Source: Sipunculus nudus (lineage: Eukaryota > Annelida > Sipuncula > Golfingiida > Sipunculidae). From it: a stretch of DNA of 64,000 bases. A program made the translations under genes and the position numbers. A model generated the notes under the pieces. The model was not told where the DNA came from. It made no database searches and saw only the letters and a list, made by a program, of their open reading frames with translations. The stretch covers positions 61,324,917-61,388,916 of the forward strand of contig CM049319.1 of assembly GCA_026874595.1 (NCBI GenBank), written 5' to 3'. Numbering within the stretch: position 1 is the stretch's first letter; each line of letters opens with the position of its first letter. Positions 25,401 to 37,639 of this stretch are shown here, one piece after another.

Positions 25401-26369
25401 AAGTAAGATCTCTGCCAAATCGAACTTGAGACCTGGATCCTGTAAGACAACTCCAAACAGTGAAACCTCCATCAAAGCTTTTTTTAAGCCTTCATCAAGA
25501 GTAATTATGTTTTCACTGCCGATGGTTGGTGCACATATTAACAACATTACTCAAAAAGGTCATGAACAGATCTGGATAAACTTCTGTGGAGGATTAGGGT
25601 AGGTTACACCAAAGGAATCATCCGTTAAACATGGAAGTAATCTTGATTACCCTAATGTTTTTATTCAAAGGATTTTTTATAATAACTCCATGTGTTATGA
25701 TACATGGAGAATATGTATCTCTCTATTCATAAAAACACCAACAATCACTAGTATGAGGACAACCATAATGTTAAATATGAATGGAGTGAGTATGAGTAAC
25801 ATTTTATTCATGTTAGCAAAAAAAATTGTTTACTTATGTGCTGTATTTCAAAAATCTGTGTTGGAGGACAAAATAAAAAAAAATAAAATATTTATATTTT
25901 CTTTAAAAAAGTCCAAGCAGCTTGAGTTCAAAATCAGTAAATTTCTACTGAAAATAAAAATAATCTTTTTTTATGTGGGGAAGGGGGAGGAAGTGTGTGT
26001 CAAAATCTTTTTTTCTTTGTTTTATTAAATTTTACATCCATTATAATTAGGAAGAGTGAATTGCTTATAGTTTGCAGCACAATTTGTTCTTGCTATTGAA
26101 GTAACCAAACAGACACTGTAGAAAGAAGCAGGCTACACATTAATGAACTCAAGTGACAGTTAAAGGGTTGACCTTTATCCAGGTACTCATTGGCAGACAG
26201 GAACTGTGAGGCCACACACTTGTGCTTGCATAACCTTGATGTCAAAAGTGCAATCTTGAATTGAAAGTGCAAAAGTCTTGGTCATTGACCCTTATTCCAG
26301 CATTTACTGGTCAGTTCATAATGGAAATAGGGAAGTGATCATAAATGACAACAAAACAATTATTAATTA
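22441..26369. other. Long intergenic region without a supported gene
   Basis: Holds a C-homopolymer (23018-23030), a GGATCCGCCCC-type repeat fragment (23316-23435), an AT dinucleotide run (23467-23498) and a T run (25257-25269). The longest frame, 112 codons at 25690-26028, is Lys/Ile-rich with no motif and is likely an AT-rich chance frame. Confidence 0.4.
23316..23435 (-). mobile_element. GGGGCGGATCC-family repeat, fragment
   Basis: GGGTCTGACCCCCCC, then GGATCCGCCCCTG at 23420-23432. This is the reverse of the CAGGGGCGGATCC terminus seen in several HORMAD introns. Confidence 0.6.
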
Positions 26370-28690
26370 AACAAGGCCTACATGCCTAATGCGAACCTGT
26401 ACAAAGTTTGGGGGTATAAATGGAGGTTTATTTTTAAAATTTAATATTGATCCTGCATATTTTCCTTAGTCATTATGATTTCAGCAAAATGGACGTTTCG
26501 GACCTGCAAGTTTCAGACTAGGACATTTTAAAACTAGAATATGGGTAGTCAACAAGGGACTACGTGTATCCGCTGAAATCAAGAGTGGGAAAGGTGAAGT
26601 GAGGCATGGATTGAGTGGCAAGGGGAAATAGAGATATGTGTGTTGCATATTAGCATGGATGTCTGCAGCCGATATGTGTATGTAGGTTGCACCACCTACC
26701 ACAAAATCCAGAAAGCTGTCCAAGTTGTATACATATGCAAAATTTTATGCAGATAAGTCAAACCACTTCTTGTATATGAGTAATTTTATCCAAAAAGCAG
26801 ACAAACAGAAGGATTCCGTGCAAAAATGGTGGCAGGAGGGGCCACCAATCTTGTGTATAATTCAGAGCTATGTGAGATCTATACCCATGCAAAATTTCAG
26901 GGGGATATGTCAAACCAGTCCTGAGATATAAGCCTGAATGTCTGCAGCGTAAACATAAATACAGATGGCGCCACCTGCCACAAAATCAAGAAAGCTATCA
27001 AAGATGTATAAACATGCAAAATTTTAGGCAGATAAGTCAAACCACTACTGAGATATGAGTGATTTTAGCCAATGGCAGACAAACAGACGGATGCTGTGCA
27101 AAAATGGTTGCAGGTGGCGCCTCCAGTTTTGTGTATGATAAAGAGCTATGTGAGATCTATACACATGCAAAATTTCAGGAGGATACAACAAACCAGTCCT
27201 GAGATATCAGCCTGGATTTCAGCCTACATAAATGTAGGAGGCGCCACCTGCCACAAAATCCAGAAAGCTATCCAAGATGTATAAACCTGCAAAATTTTTG
27301 GCAAATATATCAAACCACTGCCGAGATATGAGTGATTTTATCCCATGGCAGACAAAAAGACTGACGCTGTGCACAAATGGTTGCAAGAGGCACGACCAGT
27401 TTTGTGTATGATAAAGAGCTTTGTGAGATCTATACACATGCAAAGTTTTGGCCAAATCAGTCAAACTGTTCCAGAGATATGAGCTTGGATGTCTGCAGTG
27501 TAAATGTAAATGTAGGTGGCGAAAACTGTCCAGGATGTATAAACCTGTAAAATTTCAGTTAGATAAGTCAAACCACTTCTGTGATATGAGTGATATCAAA
27601 CCAAGGCAGATGAACAAGTGGATGCTGTGCAAAAATGGTTGCAGGTGGTGCCACCAGTTTTGCATATGATGAAGAGCTATGTGAGATCTATACACCAGCC
27701 AAAATTTTGGCCCAATTAGTCAAACGGTTCCCGAGATGTAAGCTTGGATGTCTGCAGAGAAAATGTGAATGTAGGTGGCGCCACCTGTCATAAAATCAAG
27801 AAAGCTATCGAGGATGTATACACATGCAAAATTTCAGGTGGAAAAGTCTAACCACTGCCGAGATATGAGTGATTTTATCCCAAGGCAGATGAACAGATGG
27901 ACACTGCAAAAATGGTTGCAGGTGGCGCCACCAGTTTTGCATATGATGAAGAGCTATGTGAGATCTATACATATGCAAAATTTTGGTCGCATCGGTTAGA
28001 CGGTTCCTGAGATATGAGCTTGGATATCTGCAGCCTTCACGTGAATGTAGGTGGCGCAACCTGTCATAAAATCAAGAAAGCTTTCCAGGATGTATACACA
28101 TGCAAAATTTCAGGTGGATAAGTCCAACCAATGCAGAAATATGATGCTAGCCCCTACCTTTTTTGAGAAAGCTATGACGCACGAGGGACAACGCCACACC
28201 ATTGCATAAGCTCACAGATTCCCTAAAAATGCAAACCAAGTTTTCTCAAACAGTTAAAGTATATAGTTCCAATGGTTCTAATCTGGGCATTCTGTGTTTG
28301 ACAATGTGTCTAGACATCTAGACACTGTGTCTAGACACATTGTCTAGACACCAGACAGAGCCAGGTCAGTTGCCATGGTGATGTCTGGACCCCACCTGGT
28401 TGTACTGAGTGACCTCTTGACTTGGCTGCTGAAACTCAGCATGTTGTCAAATCTGTTTACAAACACAGAAAGCCTTTTTCAATGGGCTACACTACTTTTT
28501 TAAAGCTGCATTTACCCAATCTATTCTTATAAAACTGGCAGAACCCTACCATAGAATAATTCTTGTAAAGTTTAAACCAATCAGCTTAACAGTTTCATCA
28601 TAAAACAGTGTATAAGCTAGAAGAGTCTAAAATTACATTTTCGCTTGTTAAAATCTACACCATCGCATAATCTCACAGGTGGCTAAAAAG
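26370..28690 (+). mobile_element. Family A element, copy 3
   Basis: Starts ACAAGGCCTACATGCCTAATG and has the exact 5' motif GCGAACCTGT at 26391-26400. The tandem array covers 26655-28115. A 3'-like end (AAGCTCACAGATTCCCTAAAAATG) lies near 28203. The following stretch, 28225-28650, matches 8090-8500 of copy 1, including TCTAGA palindromes. It ends with a decayed CTCACAGGTGGCTAAAAA near 28673. Relative to copies 1 and 2, it lacks the GGTGGCGCCACCAAT segment. Confidence 0.68.
26655..28115 (+). repeat. GGTGGCGCC tandem array of family A copy 3
   Basis: Exact GGTGGCGCCACC at 27774 and 27921, with variants about every 130-150 bp from 26688 onward (for example GATGGCGCCACC near 26966, GGAGGCGCCACC near 27239, GGTGGCGCAACC near 28049). 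Open frames here are not genes. Confidence 0.83.
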
Positions 28691-29920
28691 CGTCCTTTAA
28701 TGGGACGCAAATCCTGCTTGGAAGATAGTGATATTGAATTTTAATTAATTCTGTGTTATTCTCAGGAATTTTTACCTGAATTTAAATTATCATATGATAA
28801 TTTCAATCAGATCGGTTATACTGTCTCAAAATATCATCCGAAACATACATACACACTGAGAATCCAGCGAAAACAATAACCCTCACATCGCGCAGGGTTA
28901 AATATATCAGGAAAAACATTTGGGACCAAAACATGTTGATAGTTATGGAAGCTGTGACTGCTATTGAGGCATGACTGTACACAGGAGTTCTCTTGCACTA
29001 CGTTCAAACACTAGATGTCGGCACTAGTGAAGATCCATTTAGTGGATAATAGATAAAGTAAGAGTCGGAAATCATAACCCTTCCAGGAACCAAATCAAAC
29101 TACACAGCAAGATTGGAAATATTTGTTACAGTTCAACATCTCCATTCACAGGTTAGTTCTCTATAACAATGGCTCTTGGAATCAACCAAGAAAGAATAAA
29201 TAGCCGTCCGTAACAAGGGAAAGGAAGCCTCTGTCTAGAAAAATATTTAAATGAACTGATCTTTGGGATCATCCTAATCCTCCACAAAATATAAACAACA
29301 TCTATTTATAACTTTCTGTGTAGTATTGTACACAGACTAACTAAATTACCAAGGGTAAAACATACCTCCTGCAACCTGGAGGATATATAACAAGTAAATT
29401 TGTGGAATTAATGTCCTTCGCTTCTGCCTCTTGTGATCTTCATGCTTGCCTTATCAATAAGTTTAAGTTTTTATTTTCCCCTGGAAATGTCTCCATGAGT
29501 TATAATGCCTGTGTTTTAGTTTTCATTGTCCCCTGAAGATGTCTCAACATGTCATAATTTTTTATGTGAATTGGGAACAAAATGCAAAATTTTTGTTTGT
29601 TTTGGAGCTGGTGATCATAAATTTTCAGACCAATCCCACCCAAGGTATGCATGAGAGCAATCACTGACCAAAATTTGAATGAAATCGGATATTTAGGAAA
29701 GTTATGGCACAGAAACAAACGACTGACAGACCAAAGGACGAACCCAAATCGATGTCCCCCATTCCGCAAAAGCTAGGGACAATAACCAACAAAATGATCT
29801 TAAATCTGAACCTGGATAAAATCTTTAAATTATGTGCAAGATTCAACCGAGAACCTACATCAATATTCTTCTAACATCTGAATATTCACTACAAGATAAA
29901 TAGAGGTCATAATGAAACAA
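28691..29920. other. Intergenic, nothing recognised
   Basis: Short overlapping frames on the minus strand at 29500-29846 lack any recognisable motif. Confidence 0.35.
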
Positions 29921-32495
29921 AACAAGGCCTACAGGCCTAATGCATATGGATATACACAAGGTATAACGCTTCAATGCTGAACCACTACTTTTCATATATA
30001 TATGAACAATGCAAGTACTAAACATTTTGAACAAGAAACAACACACAAACATCACTGCTGAAATTCTGGCATGGGTGCACACAACACAAAAATTATTGTA
30101 GGTGGCACCACCAGTCTTGCATACAACAAAGCTATTTGACATGTACAAATATGCCCAATTTCAGGCTGATATATCAAATTCTTCCGTAGAATTAAGCAGG
30201 CACATACACTTTGCAAAAGTCACTGTAGATGGCGACACCTGTCTTGTGAACGAGAAAGCCATTAAAGACACATAGACAGGTCAGAATATCAGGCCAATAC
30301 ATCAAACTTACCTTGAGTCTGATGCATGGGGCTGACCAGGCTTAGGTGAGAAAGGCAGTTGCCTCAAGTGCACTGTGACAAATTACTGACTCAGGCTACT
30401 GCACTGAGTGAACTTTTGACCTGCACCTGGCTAGACTGAGTGAACTTTTCACCTGTACCTGGCTGCACTGAGTGAACTCTTGACCTGTTGCATAATCTGA
30501 CACAGTTGGCAGTCTGCCAAAGCTATAAATAAATCCAGGCTGACCTTTTGCCTATTGCCAAATCTGAAATAGTAGCCACACAATTGCATAAGCTCACAGA
30601 TTGGCTCCATATGCAGCCCTGAGGGCATGACACCCATGAGGTGATCAAATGATACTCATGAGATGATCACATGCTACCCATGAGATGATCACATGCTGCC
30701 CATGAGGTGATCACATGCCTTGTGCTTGGCTGCACTGATTGAACTGTTGACCTATATTTGGCTGCACTGAATGAACTCTGTTGCCAAATCTGAAACAAGT
30801 TGGCAATTTCTCAACCTATTCAAGAAACATACACAATCTTGGCCTGTTATGTAATTCTGCTAAAATTTATCCAACACAAACCATTTGAACAAACTTGAGA
30901 GGGCTCGCCTCTGGGATCATTTCTGTAAAATATAGAACACTTTGGCTGGACTGTTTACAAGAAGAAGACTTTTAAAGTTTTTTTTCAGCTTTTTCCTTGT
31001 AAAGTCTAGGTACATGCAGATAACAAAAATAAGCTGAATCCATCAACATTTGATATGTGACAGATAATTGCATAAAATTTGGGGATGGTAGCTCCTGCTA
31101 TTCCTGAGAAATTATGAGTTAGTGTACAGATAATATGTAATATCATAAATCTACATTTTTTTAAAGCTTTTAAAAAACATTCTTGTCAATATTTTCCATA
31201 GATAACCTGAAATCTAAATGTCTAGAGGCATGATGTAATGGATGCTGATAAACTGGTGCCAGGCTAGATGTATCTGCTTCACACAGCTAACATATATGGT
31301 AAAATGACTCAATTTAGTCTTTATAATTCAGCCAAAATTAATTTTTTTGAAACATAAAAGACAATTATTATAAGAATGATTCAGGGAATTATTCTTGCAA
31401 AATATTAAACAAACTGGCCTCAGTATCATCAGTCGAAAAACGTTTTGTAGGTTTATAACTCATATGGGAAAATACAGCAATATGGCAAAGTTCAGCTTCC
31501 CATAACTCAGCCAAAATCATTGAACCAAAACCATTTGAACAAACTTGAATTATCAACATCTAAGGATAATTAATGTGTGAGATTTAAGAATTTGGCCCAG
31601 TGGTTTTTGAGAAGAAGATTTTTGTAGCCACTTAGCTAACATGGGCTGTTATGGCATATGACTAAATTCAGCTTCCCATAACTCAGCCAAAAGTCACTGA
31701 ACTGAGACCATTTGAACAAACTTGAATTATCAACATCTAAGGATAATTAATGTGTGAGATTTAAGAATCTGGCCCAGTGGTTTTTGAGAAGAAGATTTTT
31801 GTAGCCACTTAGCTAAAAAGGGCTGTTATGGCATATGACTAAATTCAGCTTCCCATAACTTAGCCAAAAGTCACTTAACTGAGACCATTTGAACAAACTT
31901 CAGAAAGCACTACCCTAGGATCATTTCTGTGCGATATTAAACAATTTGGCCATTTCGTTTCAGAGAAGAAGTTATTTGTAGCTGTCAGTATGATACGGGC
32001 GCTGATGACCCCCATACAAAAAAGGCCGATGCAGGTGGCGCCACCAATATCTCAATTTCAGATATGACTCATGTGACCAACATTGGCATAAAATTTGGTG
32101 ATGATAGCTCAAGCAATTTCTGAGATTGTAATTTTAGTATGCTTTTTTGGACAGATGTTCAACTTCCTGTAACTTGGCCAAAAATCACCGAACTTAAACC
32201 ATTCTAACAAACTTGAGAAAGATTGTTCCAGGAATCATTTCTGTAAAATATTGGACAATTTTGCTGAACAGATTCAGAGAAGATTTTTTCAGCTTTTTTA
32301 GCTTTTTCCCTATAAAATCTAAGAAAATGTAGTTAGCCAAAAAATAAGCAAAATCGGATAGAGTTTTTTAGATGACTAATTTTATGCATAAAATTTTGTG
32401 ATGCTAATTCTTGCCGTTTTCAAGATAGTATGGGTTAACGTACAGATGACGGACGACGCCACACCATCGCATAAGCTCACAGGTTCGCTAAAAAT
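29921..32495 (+). mobile_element. Family A element, copy 4
   Basis: Starts AACAAGGCCTACAGGCCTAATG. Only a short diverged array remains (about 30090-30310, GGTGGCACCACC). The body at 31140-32495 matches 14580-15790 of copy 2, including CAGGTGGCGCCACCAAT at about 32032. It ends ACAGGTTCGC (32479-32488) then TAAAAA. A stretch at 31430-31860 with AGCTTCCCATAACT-CAGCCAAAA occurs in about three tandem versions. Confidence 0.7.
30632..30722 (+). repeat. ~24-bp minisatellite with TGATCA
   Basis: About four units of CCATGAGATGATCACATGCT and variants, each with the palindrome TGATCA. Confidence 0.8.
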
Positions 32496-33731
32496 GAGAA
32501 TGGATGAAAAACTGTCGATTAAGTATTATTACATTAGGCAATGAGTAAAAAATCATTTGTGGGGAATGCATGATTCATTAACTCCAGTTATTTAATTGTC
32601 CCATTAAAAAATCAGGCAGATCTCTTTTTGTCTTTTACTACAATATTTAAACATGTTCATGTTTTAAAATAAATTTGCTGCCACAGCTTTAACTTTTATT
32701 TAGTATTTTCATTACTTGATTTTCAATGTTGAATGCAGAGTGTATTGGTGTGTTGGTGTAAAGGGGGGGGGGAGAAAGTAGGTGAACACAACAGCAGTTA
32801 CATGGCAAAAAGGGCTGTAGGTGGCATCAGAGTCAAGTATACAAGATCAAGCTTTTCTAGATTTATGGACATACAACATTTTAGGCCGATATGCCAAACC
32901 ACTCCTGAGATAAATGCATGATTCTGTGGTGTCATGTCTTGTGTATGAGAAAACTACCCAAGATGGATGTATATGCAACATTTCAGGCCGATACATTTAA
33001 CCCCTCTTGAGATGTGTGATTTGCACCAAAGCAGACCTACAGATGGATGACACATGAAACTGATTTTAAGTGCACAACAAGTCTTGTACAGATGATAAAC
33101 CACTCCAAGATCTATGGATATACATATTTTAAGGCTGAAAAATCAAACCACTTGAGACAAAATGCATGAATGTGTTCTAAGAATATGTGCTTGTAGATTG
33201 CACCATAAATCTCTGCATGAAGAATCTATATAAGATACATTATCATGCAAAATTTGAGGCAAACAAATCAAATCACACCTGATATGTGCATGTTCTGCAC
33301 CCAAAACAGATGCACAGATGAACATAATGTAAAAACAATTGTAGGTGTGCCACCAGTCTTATATACAAGATAAAGCAATCCAAGATCTAAGCACATGAAA
33401 AACTTCAGGCTGTTGCATGGAACCACTCCCGAGATAAATGCATGCTTGTATTCTCCCATTATGTGATTGATGGGGGTGCCACCAGTTTTGTTTAAGAGAA
33501 ATCTACCCAAGATGGATAAATATGCAGAATATCAGGCAGATACATCAGATACGCTCCTGAGAAAGTGCATGGATATATTCAACAAATGTGTGATTTAGCT
33601 TGCGCAACTTGTCATGTGTAATAGAAAGTTATCCAAGATGGATGGACATGCCTAATTTCACACAATACACTGAACCACCCATGAAATACCAGTGCTTTTC
33701 AGACACAGCAGAAAGATGGATGCAATGCAAA
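32496..33731 (+). repeat. Degenerate ~145-bp repeats related to family A
   Basis: From about 32815, worn units recur: TGTAGGTGGCATCAGAG, ATTGTAGGTGTGCCACCAG (33340) and GGGGGTGCCACCAG (33474). Each is followed by TTGTATA-like sequence, AAGATCTA or AAGATGGA, a variant of ATGCAAAATTTCAGGC, and an (A/G)AACCAC stretch. The palindrome is mostly destroyed. The part before 32815 shows nothing known. Confidence 0.6.
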
Positions 33732-36700
33732 AACAAGTGACCCAGGGGTCATGACGCTCAGCTGACCAGGAAGACATTGACAAAAGTAATTTTATCATCT
33801 GAATGTCAAATTTGAATGAAATACTTTTTCGAAACTTGACCTTTTGTATAAAATCATCCAATATTCATTGGGGTACTATGGAGCTCTGTAGCATGAAGGA
33901 TATGGGTAACAGACACCTATTTTCAAGGTTTAAAAGATGACTTTTCAGGGGTCTCCCAGCATGTCAAAAAATAAAATTCTAGGTCCAGTTATTATGATTT
34001 GTGCCCTGTTAACAAATCCAAATGTTTATTCTGGGGGGTATTTCAAAGCCGCATAGGATGAAGGATATCGGTAACAGAGATGTAATTTCAGGTGCACAAG
34101 GAGACTTTTCAGGGGCCTCCCAGCATATCAAGAAAGGAGATTCTAGGTCAAGTCATTATAATTTGTGCTCTGTTAACAGATGACCAAATCTTTATTCTGG
34201 GGAGTACTTCGGAGCCCCAGAGCATGAAGGATATGGGTAACAGGGACCTTATTTCGGGTTTCCATGAAGACCTTTTATGGGCTTCCCTGGAGGTGAGGAC
34301 AGAAGATTCTAGATCCAGTCATTATGATTTGTGCCCTGTTAATATATGACCAAATCTTTATTCTGGGGGGTACTTCAGAGCCCCATGGCTCACAGAATAT
34401 GGGTAACAGGGACCTTATTTCGGGTTTCCATGTAGACCTTTTATGGGCTTCCCTGGAGGTGAGGACAGAAGATTCTAGGTCCAGTCATTATGATTTGTGC
34501 CCTGTTTACAGATGACCAAATGTTTAAAGATCACAAAAGTAGAGAAAAAAAATCGTGAAAAAAAATAAAAAAAATATAGGTGGCGCCACCAATCTCCAGA
34601 AATTGATGAAACACTCCATGATCAATATCCATGCAAAGAATCATGGTGATTAATGCATTAGTTGTTCAGATACTTGAGCTTTTGTATTAAATTTTGCATT
34701 ATTCTGGGGGGGTACTTCAGAACCCCATAGCTCAAAGAATATAGGTCACAGTGACCTAATTTCAGGTTTAAAAGGAGAATTTCCATAGACCTCCAAGGGT
34801 TTCAAGTAAGAAGATTCCCGGTCTAGCGGTTACGATTTGTGCCCTGTTAACAGACAGACGCCTGGATGGCCGGACGGATGACGGACAAAAGGTGATCCCT
34901 ACAGCTCAGATGACTTTCAGTCAGCTGAGCTAAAAATTGAAAAAATACAGGTGGCGCCACCAGAATGCAGAAACTGATGACACATTCCATGATCAATATC
35001 CATGCAAAGAATCATGGTGATCACTGCAATAGTTGTTTAGATACTTGAGCTTTTGTATCAAATTGTCCATTATTCTGAGGGATACTTCAGATGACTTACA
35101 GTCAGCTGAGCTAAAAACACTTAATGGTCAATATCCATGCAAAGAATCATGATGATCTCCGTATTAGTTGTTCAGATACTTCAGCTTTTGTATCAAATTG
35201 TCCATTATTCTGAGGGATACTTCAGAGACCTATAGCTTGAAGGATATGGGTAACAGAGACCTAATTTCAAGTTTCCACAGGCACTCTTCATGGGCCTCCT
35301 TGCATGACAAGAATGAAGTTTCTAGGTCCAGTTGTTGCAATTTGTACCCTCTTGATAGATAACATAGGTGGCGGCACCAGTCTGCAGGAACTGATGGAAC
35401 ATCTCATAATCAATATGTATGCCAAAAATCATGACCATCAGTGATGTAGTTATTGAGATATTGAAGTTTTTGTATGAAATTTTTGACTACTCTGGGGGGG
35501 TACTTTGGGGCCCCATAGCTCGAAGGATATGGGTAACAGAGACCTAATTTCTGGTTTCCATGGAGACTTTTCATAGGTCTTCTAGTGTGTTGAGAATGAA
35601 GATTCTAGGTCCAGTCGTTACTATTTGTGCCATGCTAACAGATGACAGCATCCTTAAAGGTCTCAAAATTAGAGGAAAAAATCGTAAAAAATCGAACGAT
35701 ACAGGTGGCGCCACCAGTCTGCAGGAACAGATGACACATCTCATGATTAATAGTTATGCCACAAATCATGACCATCATTCAAGTAGTTAATGAGATATTG
35801 AAGTTTTTGTATGAAATTTTTTACTTTTCTTGGGGGTACTTTAGGGCTCCATAGCTCGAAGAATATGGGTAACAGAGACCTAATTTTGGTTTCCATGGAG
35901 ACTTTTCATATTCTCTCAGTGTGTTGAGAATGAAGATTCTAGGTCCAGTCGTTATGATTTGTGCCACGTTAACAGATGACAGCATCCTTAAAGGTCTCAA
36001 AAATAGAGGAAAAAATCGTAAAAAATCAAACAATACAGGTGGCGCCACAAGTCTGCAGGAACTGATGGAACATTTCATAATCAATATGTATGCCAAAAAT
36101 CATGACCATCAGTGATGTAGTTATTGAGATATTGAAGTTTTTGTATAAAATTTTTGACTACTCTGGGGGGGGGGGGTACTTTGGGGCCCCATAGCTCGAA
36201 GGATATGGTTAACAGAGACCTAATTTCTGGTTTCCAAGGATATTTTTCATGGACCTCTCAGTGTGTCAAGAATGAAGATTCTAGGTCCAGTCGTTACGAT
36301 TTGTGCCATGCTAACAGATGACAACATCCTTAAAGGTCTCAAAAATAGAGGAAAAAATCGTAAAAAATTGAACAATAAAGGTGGCACCACCAGTCTGCAG
36401 GAAGTGATGACAGATCTCATGATCAATAGTTATGCCACAAATCATGACCATCAGTCAAGTAGTTAATGAGATATTGAAGTTTTTGTATGAAATTTTTTAC
36501 TTTTCTTGGGGGTACTTTGGGGCTCCATAGCTCAAAGAATATGGGTAACAGAGACCTAATTTCTGGTTTCCATGGAGACTTTTCATAGGTCTCTCAGTGT
36601 GTCAAGAATGAAGATTCTAGGTCCAGTCTTTACGATTTGTGCCTTGTTAACAGATGTTTACAGTTTGAAAGGTCTCAAAAATAGAGAAAAAAATTTGTAA

Positions 36701-37394
36701 AAAATTGAACGATACAGGTGGCGCCACCAGTCTGCAGGAAGTGAAGGAACATCTCATGATCAATATGTATGACAAAAATCATGACCATCAGTCAAGTATT
36801 TAATGAGATATTGAAGTTTTTGATTGAAATTTTTTACTTTTCTGTGGAGTAGTTTGGGGCCCCATAGCTGGAAGGATATGGGTAACAGAGACCTAATTTC
36901 TGGTTTCCATGGAGACTTTTCATAGGTCTCTCAGTGTGTCGAGAATGAAGATTCTAAGTCCAGTCATTACGATTTGTGCCTTGTTAACAGATGTTCACAT
37001 TTATAAAGGTAAAAAATCGAAAAATACAGGTGATGCCAGCAGTCTTCAGGAACTGATGGAACCTCTCATGATCAATATGTATGCCAAAAATCATGACCAT
37101 CAGTCAAGTAGTTAATGATATATTGAAGTTTTTGTATGAAATTTTGGACTTTTCTGGGGGGTACTTTTGGGCCCCATAGCTCGAAGGATATGGGTAACAG
37201 AGACCTAATTTCTGGTTTCCAAGGAGATTTTTCATGGACCTCCCAGGATGTCAAGTAAGAAGATTCCAGTTCTAGCGGTTACGATTTGTGCCTGGTTAAC
37301 GGACAGACAGACGGACAGACGGACAGACAGACAGACGGACGACGGACAAAGAGTGATCGCTATAGCTCAGATGACTTTCAGTCAGCTGAGCTAA
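33732..37394 (+). mobile_element. Family B Helentron-like element with array, 3.7 kb
   Basis: 5' end AACAAGTGACCC with hairpin GACCCAGGGGTC, then GCTCAGCTGAC at 33756-33766. 3' end is the stem-loop 37363-37393 with GTCAGCTGAGC at 37381-37391, an exact 11-bp inverse of the 5' motif. The interior is a tandem array of about 335-bp units. Two extra internal 3' ends occur, at 34903-34937 (preceded by GGACGGATGACGGAC) and 35083-35117, so shorter elements could be nested here or several could be joined. No protein-coding domain is present. Confidence 0.75.
33890..37290 (+). repeat. Family B tandem array, ~335-bp units
   Basis: Unit openings (GGTGGCGCCACC or variant plus CAGTCTGCAGGAA) at 34579, 34950, 35367, 35704, 36038, 36380, 36717 and 37029. 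The later steps are 334, 342, 337 and 312 bp. Shared phrases are GGATATGGGTAACAGAGACC, GATTCTAGGTCCAGTC and GATTTGTGCC. Each unit also has a G run of 5-11 bases before TACTT. Repeated 60-90 codon frames come from the array. Confidence 0.88.
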
Positions 37395-37639
37395 TCATGG
37401 CAGATAAGACCCAATAATTATGCCAGGTTTCGAAAAGATCTGTCCATGAGTCTTATAAATGAACTTGGCAGAGGAACCAGCATGAAAAACAGTTTCTGCT
37501 CTTCCTAGAAGAAACTGTTTACAGCCCTAATTTCAATACTTATCTTGGGGAAAAGAGAGGAAAAGACCATTTCAGCCAGCAGCAAAATAGGTCAGCATAG
37601 GTGGCACCATAAAAAAAATATTAGCATTATTAACTAGAC
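37395..37639. other. Spacer between family B and C elements
   Basis: No recognised feature beyond a worn GGTGGCACCA near 37600. Confidence 0.35.

Noticed and set aside
25690-26028. 112-codon Lys/Ile-rich frame, the longest intergenic one
   Set aside because: Composition matches AT-rich chance sequence and no domain is visible.
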